Notes: a model not told the origin generated them from the letters alone. Positions 1-4,721 are shown, counted from the stretch's first letter. The stretch is 7,075 nucleotides of DNA from an archaeon (GCA_020053615.1 JAGVMW010000028.1:1-7075); one strand, 5' to 3'. Program-made: numbers and translations.

Positions 1-1
1 A

Positions 2-169
2 AATAATTTTCATCTGGACAATCAGGATGTTTTATTTTACGTAGAGTCAAAAATAGAACGAGAAAAAGCATCATACTCCTCTCAGATTGCTTTTGATAAG
101 ACTACGGTTAATACTCTGCAGTTTAAAACAATCTTGTTTGTGAACAAGTGTAAAGAAATTCTAAAGTAA
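2..169 (+). CDS. C-terminal end of an unidentified protein, cut by the window edge
   Basis: One frame is open from the left edge to a TAA at 167-169 and gives 55 residues. The peptide reads like real protein: it begins NNFHLDNQDVLFYVESKIER and ends with a hydrophobic stretch and a basic tail (TILFVNKCKEILK). The start lies outside the window, so the length and domain content of the whole gene cannot be judged. I do not recognise the family. The gene converges on the minus-strand HEPN/MNT locus, with a T-rich tract (ACTTTTTACT, 171-180) just after its stop that could serve as an archaeal oligo-T terminator. Chance openness over 55 codons is possible but less likely given the amino-acid composition. 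Confidence 0.55.
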   Translation, partial: NNFHLDNQDVLFYVESKIEREKASYSSQIAFDKTTVNTLQFKTILFVNKCKEILK

Positions 170-180
170 TACTTTTTACT

Positions 181-354
181 TCACACCAGATAAATCCCTT
201 CTAATGCTCTCTTGAGAATACCCTCGCAATTCTCCACTTTACGCCGCACTTCAAAGTCAGTAGAAGCTTTCCGCACCTGTCCAATTTTATCCAGAATCTG
301 AGAGAAGAGCCTTATTATCCATAAATTATTTGCTTGGTAATATCCACTAAATCT
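181..354 (-). pseudogene. Possible gene remnant downstream of the HEPN pseudogene
   Basis: On the minus strand a frame is open from just after a TAA (355-357) to a TGA at 181-183, 57 codons. It contains LFSQILDKIGQVRKASTDF and then a charged helical stretch ending RALEGIYLV. It lacks an ATG near its beginning; only an internal GTG could start it. It overlaps the last codons of the HEPN remnant in another frame. The composition looks like a helical protein C-terminus rather than random sequence, so it may be the tail of a deleted gene. No family is recognised, and a chance open frame cannot be excluded. Confidence 0.25.
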
Positions 355-712
355 TTACAGTTTCTTTTTAATTCATTAATCTTAGTTTCGTCTTTGACAG
401 AAATCTGTGCCCCATAAATATAATTTTCTTTTAAATCTATAACACTATTGCCTTTCGTTTCTTCTAATTCTTCAGATTCGAGTAATTCAATGTATTTGTC
501 ATCGACCAATCTGAAAATCCAATTTCTTTAAAGCGGGTTATTCCGATAAGATTGTGTTCAGCTTTGGCGAGATGTTCTTTAGCTTCGTCAAGATTGGGAT
601 TTTCTTTAATTAACCCTCGATGTTTTATTCTCTTACCCAATTTTTTACACTCTTCAATCTCTTTCTGGGCTTTGTTCAAACACCATTCTATATGTTTAGA
701 TGCTTGTGACAT
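315..712 (-). pseudogene. HEPN-domain protein (MNT-HEPN partner), disrupted by internal deletion and frameshift
   Basis: Two overlapping frames together make up one HEPN gene. The first (712 down to 464) starts MSQASKHIEWCLNKAQKEIE and keeps family character up to GFSDWS, about residue 70. It then drifts into TNTLNYSNLKN and stops. The second frame (509 down to 315) carries the usual C-terminal part: DDKYIELLESEELEE, NSVIDLKENYIYGAQISV and a final KDLVDITKQIIYG. From memory of archaeal relatives, GFSDWS is followed by about 35-45 residues (a SAAFYAIYHCFLA-like helix and a YESRNQ-like segment) before the DKYIELL part. None of that is present here and the frame changes at the join near 505. The loss removes the conserved core, so the toxin or RNase function should be gone. 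The start overlaps the end of the upstream MNT gene by 17 nt, the usual coupled antitoxin-toxin arrangement. HEPN identity is fairly sure; the exact deletion size is inferred. Confidence 0.8.
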
Positions 713-1286
713 TTTTGATTATCTCCACATATTTGTCCTGCCCATAGAGGATAATTGCATTTTTTACGATATTAATCATGGCTTTATCTTTCTTTTTAAG
801 ATTATTCAATAAATCTTTAGATGTTAACTTAATTGCATGAATTTTTTTAGGGAGGATTTCTTCTTTTTTCTTTAAGATCGCATTTATTTCTTTAACATCT
901 CTTTCGTTAATTACCAACATTAAATCAATATCCTTAGCGTGTGCATAATCTCTAATAGTTGAGCCGAACAGCATGACAATTCTATCTCTCTTAAACAGTT
1001 CTTTGAATTCTTCTTTCCAGCGTTTAAAATTATTAGCTTCGTCTGCAAGCAAAAAAGCGACTAATTGGCTAACATAAGTGTCATTAAAATTAATCTTGTA
1101 AATGATAGATTTGCCAATGGTTTTGCTTATGACCCAATTTTTCTGAAGAAGCCTCTTAAATATTTTCTGTGCCCCGACGTGGCTAATGTTGAGGACTTTG
1201 CTGATGGAATTGGCATTATAAAAATTAGTATAATCTTTGAGTAGGAGGAGTACAATTTCTCTTTCTTTTTGGGTTAAATTTGCCAT
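696..1286 (-). CDS. Winged-helix / minimal nucleotidyltransferase (MNT) protein, likely antitoxin of an MNT-HEPN pair
   Basis: The protein has 196 aa. Residues 1-66 look like a winged helix-turn-helix (SISKVLNISHVGAQKIFKRL as recognition region, followed by a wing strand SIIYKINF). Residues about 88-190 are a minimal nucleotidyltransferase of the pol-beta type: LFGST at 106-110 with the Gly-Ser signature, and DID (D119, D121) as the metal-binding pair in AKDIDLMLV. I do not see an obvious third acidic residue in the following strand (KKIHAIKLT, 147-155), so catalysis may be weak or altered. In known MNT-HEPN modules the MNT partner neutralises the HEPN RNase, in studied cases by AMPylating it. 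Here the HEPN gene, which overlaps the 3' end by 17 nt, is broken. The ATG at 1286 lies about 15 nt after the start site predicted from the TATA box at 1324-1332. GTTAC repeats in the promoter suggest autoregulation through the winged helix. Confidence 0.85.
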   Translation of the reverse strand: MANLTQKEREIVLLLLKDYTNFYNANSISKVLNISHVGAQKIFKRLLQKNWVISKTIGKSIIYKINFNDTYVSQLVAFLLADEANNFKRWKEEFKELFKRDRIVMLFGSTIRDYAHAKDIDLMLVINERDVKEINAILKKKEEILPKKIHAIKLTSKDLLNNLKKKDKAMINIVKNAIILYGQDKYVEIIKNVTSI

Positions 1287-1287
1287 G

Positions 1288-1302
1288 GTAACAGTAGGTT
1301 AC
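1288..1302. promoter_or_regulatory. Inverted repeat GTAAC-N5-GTTAC between TATA box and MNT start codon (candidate operator)
   Basis: GTAAC (1288-1292) and GTTAC (1298-1302) form a perfect inverted repeat around AGTAG. The site directly precedes the ATG (complement of 1284-1286) and covers the predicted transcription start near 1302. A protein bound here would block initiation, so autorepression by the MNT gene's own winged helix is the natural guess. The binding protein is inferred only. Confidence 0.45.
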
Positions 1303-1328
1303 TATATGGAAACTCGGAGTTACTATAT
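1298..1328. repeat. Direct repeat GTTACTATAT, two copies 21 bp apart in the MNT promoter
   Basis: The 10-mer GTTACTATAT occurs at 1298-1307 and again at 1319-1328. The start-to-start distance is 21 bp, two helical turns, which places both copies on the same DNA face. The upstream copy overlaps the TATA box and the downstream copy shares its GTTAC with the inverted repeat at 1288-1302. The arrangement looks like a multi-site operator. Confidence 0.5.
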
Positions 1329-1332
1329 AAAT
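1324..1332 (-). promoter_or_regulatory. TATA box of the MNT gene (ATTTATATA on the minus strand)
   Basis: ATTTATATA on the minus strand has its centre about 42 bp before the MNT ATG. This predicts transcription starting near 1302 with a leader of about 15 nt. The same ten bases (CTATATAAAT on the + strand) occur in the promoter of the PhoU-like gene at 2551-2560. The end of the inserted palindromic element lies only a few bases upstream, beyond the likely BRE. Confidence 0.6.
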
Positions 1333-1337
1333 GTTTG

Positions 1338-1345
1338 GATGATTT
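1338..1345. repeat. Left copy of 8-bp target-site duplication GATGATTT
   Basis: GATGATTT directly abuts the left end (GGCACAGTCC) of the palindromic element and is repeated exactly at 1520-1527 next to its right end. Paired with long terminal inverted repeats, this is the signature of transposase-mediated insertion. Confidence 0.85.
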
Positions 1346-1387
1346 GGCACAGTCCAAAAAGTGAGTGATAGCACCATTATCACCACT

Positions 1388-1418
1388 GCCCAGAAAAATC
1401 GAGAGTGATTTTCTGGGC
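1388..1418. repeat. Hairpin 1 inside the MITE
   Basis: GCCCAGAAAAATC (1388-1400) pairs with GATTTTCTGGGC (1407-1418), with a single bulged A and the loop GAGAGT. The stem is about 12 bp and AT-rich near the loop. Confidence 0.75.
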
Positions 1419-1441
1419 TGAGATGCGATAATTGCATCTCA
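1419..1441. repeat. Hairpin 2 inside the MITE
   Basis: TGAGATGC (1419-1426) pairs perfectly with GCATCTCA (1434-1441) around a 7-nt loop GATAATT. It starts at the base after hairpin 1 ends, so the two could stack coaxially. Confidence 0.75.
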
Positions 1442-1446
1442 TTAAA

Positions 1447-1480
1447 TGAAAACAGGACGGCAAAGCCGTCCTTGTTTTCA
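1447..1480. repeat. Hairpin 3 inside the MITE, terminator-like
   Basis: TGAAAACAGGACGGC (1447-1461) pairs with GCCGTCCTTGTTTTCA (1465-1480), with a 3-nt loop AAA and one bulged base. GGACGGC/GCCGTCC makes a strong GC core followed by a T-rich arm. This could halt read-through between the PhoU-like gene and the MNT gene, but that role is inferred. Confidence 0.75.
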
Positions 1481-1519
1481 GGTGGATATGGTGCTATCAC
1501 TCACAAAACGGACTGTGCC

Positions 1520-1527
1520 GATGATTT
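1520..1527. repeat. Right copy of 8-bp target-site duplication GATGATTT
   Basis: Exact copy of 1338-1345, immediately after the right terminal repeat GGACTGTGCC. The bases beyond it differ from those on the left side, so the duplication is exactly 8 bp. The stop codon of the PhoU-like gene lies 22 bp further on. Confidence 0.85.
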
Positions 1528-1549
1528 TGTGAGAATTTACGGAATCGTT

Positions 1550-2521
1550 CTAAATGTTCATAGATAACAGTGCTCCCCGCAGGTCCCGCAGGGAACTTAA
1601 TATTAAATAAAGGTTACACCAGCTTATAATTTCTTCCTCATTCTTACCAGAGCGTGACTTCTCTCTGAACTCCTGCATTAATTGAACGATATTATGAAAA
1701 TATTCGTTTATTTTTTCTATTGCCGGAGTGTAAAATAGCGCGGGTAATACAGCTACTTGCCGGTTAATTTTCTCCAGAAGAAAAATTACTTTAGGCTCAA
1801 TTTTCCTGATTTTTATTTTTTTGGGAAGGCTAAAGCCAATAGGCAAACTGATTACTTCAACACCTATTCCGATTAAAGATAGAGCAAAACTCTGATAGGC
1901 CCAAGTCATCGTTTCCAGCGACTTGATGATTTGAAAAACATTTGCGGGATAATTGTAACAAATGGGCAAGTTCTGGTTTATAATCCTCCGGCAAAAGTCA
2001 CTATTCTTATGGAACGTGCGACGATTGGAGATTAATTCTGCCAGCTTTTCCCGGTTCCCGGTTTTGGCAAAGTCTAAAGCATTATTAGCTATCTCGGCAT
2101 TAAGGTAAAATACTCTTCTCAGCACCGGCTCAAATTCTTTCTCATCAATCTCCGCCAAATCTTTAATCACCAAGTGGTCTTTAGTTTCTTCTAAAATAGA
2201 ATAGCCGAGGCAGGTGTAAGTTAAAATGTTTTCTACATCTCTCTTCTCTTTTTCCGAGGAGTATTTAACAATAACTTTGTCATATCCGGCTTTGTAAGCT
2301 GCAGCAACCAGATGGCGGGGATAATATTTAAATTTGCTCAGGTCGAGAGTTATTTCCTTTATTTTTTTCTCTGGTGGGCCGGCGCCAATTATCAGGCTAT
2401 TATTCTCACCACTGCTTACTTCAATCTCATCCCCTTTGTGGAGGTTTCTCTCTTTGCACCATTTGCTGGGCAGGCTTACCATTAAAGTGCTGGGCCCAAT
2501 ACGGGCGACTTTGCGTTTCAT
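1550..2521 (-). CDS. AbrB-PhoU fusion protein, archaeal PhoU-family transcriptional or phosphate-uptake regulator
   Basis: From the ATG at 2521 the protein has 323 aa. Residues 1-45 are a SpoVT/AbrB DNA-binding domain (MKRKVARIGPSTLMVSLPSK, then GDEIEV). A linking alpha/beta region follows (about 50-110), then a long helical PhoU-like part (about 125-323) with segments such as AEIANNALDFAKTG and SLETMTWAYQSFALSL. Archaeal proteins of this architecture are annotated as phosphate-uptake or transcription regulators; whether this one senses phosphate is not shown. A GTG at 2551 and an ATG at 2533 are also in frame. The TATA box at 2552-2560 abuts the GTG and predicts a start site near 2529, so only the ATG at 2521 lies within the mRNA. 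It is transcribed away from the PHP gene cluster, with which it shares an AT-rich divergent promoter region. Confidence 0.85.
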   Translation of the reverse strand: MKRKVARIGPSTLMVSLPSKWCKERNLHKGDEIEVSSGENNSLIIGAGPPEKKIKEITLDLSKFKYYPRHLVAAAYKAGYDKVIVKYSSEKEKRDVENILTYTCLGYSILEETKDHLVIKDLAEIDEKEFEPVLRRVFYLNAEIANNALDFAKTGNREKLAELISNRRTFHKNSDFCRRIINQNLPICYNYPANVFQIIKSLETMTWAYQSFALSLIGIGVEVISLPIGFSLPKKIKIRKIEPKVIFLLEKINRQVAVLPALFYTPAIEKINEYFHNIVQLMQEFREKSRSGKNEEEIISWCNLYLILSSLRDLRGALLSMNI

Positions 2522-2551
2522 TTCTTCTCGCATGGGTGAAAGCAGGGTCAC

Positions 2552-2560
2552 TATATAAAT
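2552..2560 (-). promoter_or_regulatory. TATA box of the AbrB-PhoU gene (ATTTATATA on the minus strand)
   Basis: ATTTATATA is preceded by a purine-rich BRE-like stretch (AAAGAAAT). It predicts a start near 2529 and an 8-nt leader before the ATG at 2521. It matches the MNT promoter core exactly over ten bases. Confidence 0.6.
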
Positions 2561-2610
2561 ATTTCTTTTGTTATAATAATATTAATGCATAATTATAATA
2601 TAATCATAAA

Positions 2611-2620
2611 CTATATATTT
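2611..2620 (+). promoter_or_regulatory. TATA box for the PHP gene cluster
   Basis: CTATATATTT in a very AT-rich stretch. At the usual distance, transcription would start near 2641, about 12 nt before the small ORF at 2653 and about 85 nt before the PHP gene. Confidence 0.45.
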
Positions 2621-2652
2621 AACTATTGCCAAATGGTGTTTGTGGCGGTGGT

Positions 2653-2778
2653 ATGGGTGGTTGGAAGAAGCGTTTAAGAAAAATGCATCAAGAAAGAATA
2701 AAACGTTTAATGAGGGAAGACCAAAATGAAAGACGAAAAAAGTCTCGAAGTAAAAGTAGACTTGCACTTGCACTCTAA
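2653..2778 (+). CDS. Possible small basic protein or leader peptide overlapping the PHP gene start
   Basis: The ATG at 2653 opens 41 codons: MGGWKKRLRKMHQERIKRLM, then REDQNERRKKSRSKS, ending LALAL before TAA (2776-2778). It is extremely rich in Lys and Arg. The first ATG after the predicted transcription start lies here, giving a short leader like those of the two minus-strand genes, and GGCGGTG just upstream resembles a Shine-Dalgarno sequence although it is close to the ATG. The last 50 nt overlap the PHP gene in another frame, so that part may simply be a shadow. It may be a translationally coupled leader ORF or only a coincidence. Confidence 0.3.
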   Translation: MGGWKKRLRKMHQERIKRLMREDQNERRKKSRSKSRLALAL

Positions 2779-3652
2779 TTATTCCGACGGGAGCGATACG
2801 CCGACTGAAATAGTCCAAAAAGCCAAAACACTTGGGCTGGAAGTTATCGCTCTGACTGACCATGACACTACTAACGGCTGGGAAGAGTGGCGTGATGCTG
2901 GAAGTAAGAATGGCATAAAGCTTATTCCCGGAATAGAGTTTTCCATAGAAGGGCTGGAAGGAGTAGATGAAGTCCATTTGTTAGGATACTTTCCAGATGC
3001 TTCGAGGCTGACCGTGAGTGAGTTGGAAAAGTATGCTCTCTCCAGTGTTCAAGCCAGGGAAAGAAGACTGTCCCAGATGGTGGCACTGCTGAGAGATTGT
3101 GGCTTGCAGATAAACGAGGAAGAAGTGCGTAAAGAAGTTAAAGGAAAGATTATTAATCGCCATCCTCATATTACAACAGCAGTGTATCGGCTGAATTCGG
3201 GAAGGTTTAAAGAACCGAGAGAAGTCTTGGAGATGTATCTTCTTCCCGGGAGAGAAGCTTATGTTCAGGTGAATGACAGACCAAGTTTAAAGCAGGCTAT
3301 TGGTTGGGTAAAAGAATTAGGTGGAATAGCCATACTGGCTCATCCGGGAGGATATAACAATTTGCAATCTGACCCTATCCGGGGTGAGAGAATCCTGCTG
3401 AAAGCACTGGAATATGGTGCTGATGGAGGAGAGGGGCATTATGTCTATCATAAGAATGACCCTTACCGCCGTGCTAACTGTGATTCATCAATCACTCCTT
3501 TACTTTGTCAGCAATATATCGACCTCTTAGTCAGCCGGGGGAAAATAGCCACTTCCGGCTCTGATTACCATGGAAAAAACAAGAAAATAGAGATGGGCGA
3601 GCAAGGTGGGAGAATGCACAAAATGGATAGATTTTATAACCACAATTTTTAA
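2726..3652 (+). CDS. PHP-domain metal-dependent phosphoesterase (TrpH/YciV-like)
   Basis: The protein has 308 aa. PHP metal-binding motifs appear in order: DLHLH (H14, H16) with SDG (D21), TDHD (D45-H46-D47), GIE (E71), VHLLGY (H84), AHPGG (H206) and GSDYHG (D280, H282). This is the layout of the TrpH/YciV group, whose characterised members remove the 3' phosphate from 3',5'-nucleoside bisphosphates such as pAp or trim RNA 5' ends. E236 to H242 (EGHYVYH) replaces the usual shorter EVYY-type segment, and the 231-262 stretch appears longer than in typical members. The ATG at 2726 has GAGGGA 8 nt upstream. The 96-aa gene follows after 21 bp, suggesting one transcript. The catalytic class is clear; the substrate is inferred. 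Confidence 0.88.
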   Translation: MKDEKSLEVKVDLHLHSNYSDGSDTPTEIVQKAKTLGLEVIALTDHDTTNGWEEWRDAGSKNGIKLIPGIEFSIEGLEGVDEVHLLGYFPDASRLTVSELEKYALSSVQARERRLSQMVALLRDCGLQINEEEVRKEVKGKIINRHPHITTAVYRLNSGRFKEPREVLEMYLLPGREAYVQVNDRPSLKQAIGWVKELGGIAILAHPGGYNNLQSDPIRGERILLKALEYGADGGEGHYVYHKNDPYRRANCDSSITPLLCQQYIDLLVSRGKIATSGSDYHGKNKKIEMGEQGGRMHKMDRFYNHNF

Positions 3653-3659
3653 ACGAAAC

Positions 3660-3668
3660 GGAGGGGAT
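3660..3668 (+). promoter_or_regulatory. Strong ribosome-binding site of the 96-aa gene
   Basis: GGAGGGGAT closely matches the archaeal Shine-Dalgarno consensus GGAGGTGAT and ends 5 nt before the ATG at 3674, fixing that start. Confidence 0.7.
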
Positions 3669-3673
3669 AAACT

Positions 3674-3964
3674 ATGCCCAGATCGTTAGCCAAAGATGTC
3701 AAACCAATTAACCAGAATTTAGGAAAAATAGTAGACCAAACTGGACCTTTGTTTACCAGCCCGACGGGATTATCTTCCCTAAAGTCGGGGTTAATTATAG
3801 CTGGCTCTTTTTGCCAGATGTGTGATGGGATGAAGACATTGGGAGAAGCAGTGAAAAAAGACCCTTCGCTTCCTACACCTCGAGACCAAGAGCATTATCT
3901 CTCTCAAGCAGCTGGGGAAGTTGTTACTTATAGCACCAGAAGAATTATTGATAAATATCTGTGA
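3674..3964 (+). CDS. 96-aa protein of unknown function with a CxxC pair
   Basis: I do not recognise a family. The N-terminal half is polar with Gly-Pro and Ser-Pro turns (TGPLFTSPTGLSSLKSG, 23-39). A short hydrophobic stretch IIAGSF leads into CQMCDGM (Cys47, Cys50), and the last third is helical with a basic end (TRRIIDKYL). One CxxC pair alone could bind a metal only as a dimer, or may be redox-active. There is no signal peptide or full membrane helix. The start is well supported by the ribosome-binding site at 3660-3668. The gene lies between the PHP gene (21 bp away) and the Nudix gene (21 bp away), so the three are probably one operon and this protein may be a partner of one of the enzymes. 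Confidence 0.75.
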   Translation: MPRSLAKDVKPINQNLGKIVDQTGPLFTSPTGLSSLKSGLIIAGSFCQMCDGMKTLGEAVKKDPSLPTPRDQEHYLSQAAGEVVTYSTRRIIDKYL

Positions 3965-3985
3965 AATTGTTGAGAGGCATCTCCA

Positions 3986-4582
3986 ATGAACAATATCAGA
4001 ATCAGTGCAGCAGGTCTAATCAAGATGGAACTGGATGGAAAACTACTTATCGCACTGAATAGAATAAGGCTTCAGACCGGAAGTAAAGTGTACACTCCAT
4101 TTGGCGGGGCACTGGAATTCCATGAATCCGCAAGAGCATATCTCCAAAGTTTGGGTGCAGTTTTTGAAGGAGGAAACGATCTTAGGCTTACACTTCCAGA
4201 AGCCAAATTGCCAGAATTTGAAAACTGGTTCTATCAAAGAATAAATCGGGAATGTTCTCCCTATCGAGAACTAAAAGAAGAATTAGTCGATGAAGAGATG
4301 GTTTTATTGGATTTACCGTATGACGCGTTAGGCTTAGAGTATTTAACTACCCTCATTAATAGAGATATTACAGACAGACCCAGCCAGGAAGGAAAAGTTA
4401 CGCAAAGATTTTTTGAGATTTATGGGGCAACATTTATACCAGAGTATGAGCAAATGTTAAGAACCGCTTTAGCAAAACCGGATACACATCTAAGACTAGT
4501 TACAGAAAGAGAAATTGTTGCGAGAGTATCTGATTCAGGAATAGAAATAGCTACTAACTGTAAGCCGCTGATTTTTGGATAA
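3986..4582 (+). CDS. Nudix-family hydrolase resembling the SMODS-associated NUDIX (Sa_NUDIX) group
   Basis: The protein has 198 aa. It starts with a Nudix-like strand (RISAAGLIKM, then KLLIALNRIR) and has PFGGALE at 38-44. The catalytic helix motif RELKEEL (R94, E95, E98, E99) fits REuxEE of the Nudix box. The two parts of the box are separated by about 50 residues (SARAYLQSLGAVF to FENWFYQRINRE) rather than the usual short spacing. From memory, this split box with a SLGA segment and an FxxWF...RE stretch is typical of the Sa_NUDIX family described beside SMODS/CD-NTase genes in cyclic-oligonucleotide defence systems. The C-terminus (LVTEREIVAR, then NCKPLIFG) also fits. Nudix enzymes cleave nucleoside diphosphate-linked substrates; the substrate here is unknown. 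No CD-NTase is visible nearby. GAGAGG lies 8 nt before the ATG. Confidence 0.75.
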   Translation: MNNIRISAAGLIKMELDGKLLIALNRIRLQTGSKVYTPFGGALEFHESARAYLQSLGAVFEGGNDLRLTLPEAKLPEFENWFYQRINRECSPYRELKEELVDEEMVLLDLPYDALGLEYLTTLINRDITDRPSQEGKVTQRFFEIYGATFIPEYEQMLRTALAKPDTHLRLVTEREIVARVSDSGIEIATNCKPLIFG

Positions 4583-4592
4583 CGAAGAATGA

Positions 4593-4721
4593 GAAATAAG
4601 CGGGAACAATCCAAATAAAGCATATGAATTCATCATCAGTCAACTTGAAGAATTAAAAACCAGATTTAATTTAGAACTGAAAGTTAAAGATTATGTTAAT
4701 ACAAAAATAGAAGAATTATAG
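4593..4721 (+). pseudogene. Possible remnant of a small coiled-coil ORF without a start codon
   Basis: An open stretch of 42 codons after a TGA (4590-4592) ends at TAG (4719-4721). It encodes a plausible helical peptide, NKAYEFIISQLEELKTRFNL then ELKVKDYVNTKIEEL. It contains no ATG, GTG or TTG start in frame. A nearby ATG at 4589 (MRNKREQSK, then stop) is one frame off, so a single frameshift would join the two. The stretch could be a decayed small gene or a chance frame. Its stop codon forms the outer edge of the inverted repeat at 4719-4762. Confidence 0.3.

Larger units (their letters stand above)
1346..1519. mobile_element. 174-bp MITE-like palindromic insertion element with terminal inverted repeats and three internal hairpins
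   Basis: The terminal arms are GGCACAGTCC (1346-1355) with GGACTGTGCC (1510-1519), then a 5-nt non-pairing step (1356-1360 against 1505-1509), then a perfect 17-bp arm (1361-1377 with 1488-1504). Looser pairing continues inward (ATCACC near 1379-1384 with GGTGGAT, 1481-1487). Inside are three separate hairpins at 1388-1418, 1419-1441 and 1447-1480, so a single strand can fold into a cloverleaf. GATGATTT flanks both ends. There is no convincing coding content. Eight-bp duplications are made by several IS families, including IS6 and IS1595, and IS6 ends also begin GGCAC. That match is short, so the family is a guess. The element would have to be moved by a transposase encoded elsewhere. It lies between the 3' end of the PhoU-like gene and the MNT promoter. 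Confidence 0.85.

Noticed and set aside
464..509. Overlap of the two HEPN frames as a programmed frameshift
   Set aside because: There is no slippery run at the join, and even a perfect shift would not restore the missing conserved middle of the domain.
1225..1500. 91-codon minus-strand open frame covering most of the palindromic element
   Set aside because: It lies across the MITE hairpins and the start of the MNT gene, has no plausible protein character, and is explained by the inverted-repeat element.
1346..1519. Cloverleaf fold considered as a tRNA or integron attC site
   Set aside because: It is far too long for a tRNA and lacks the T-arm sequence and an acceptor stem of the right size. 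No integrase or cassette is present, and the 8-bp target duplication fits a transposed element instead.
2533..2551. Upstream GTG and ATG starts for the AbrB-PhoU gene
   Set aside because: Both lie between the TATA box and the predicted transcription start, so they should not be in the mRNA.
2582..2977. Minus-strand 131-codon frame opposite the PHP gene start
   Set aside because: It is the antisense shadow of the PHP gene, whose motifs in the + frame are unambiguous.
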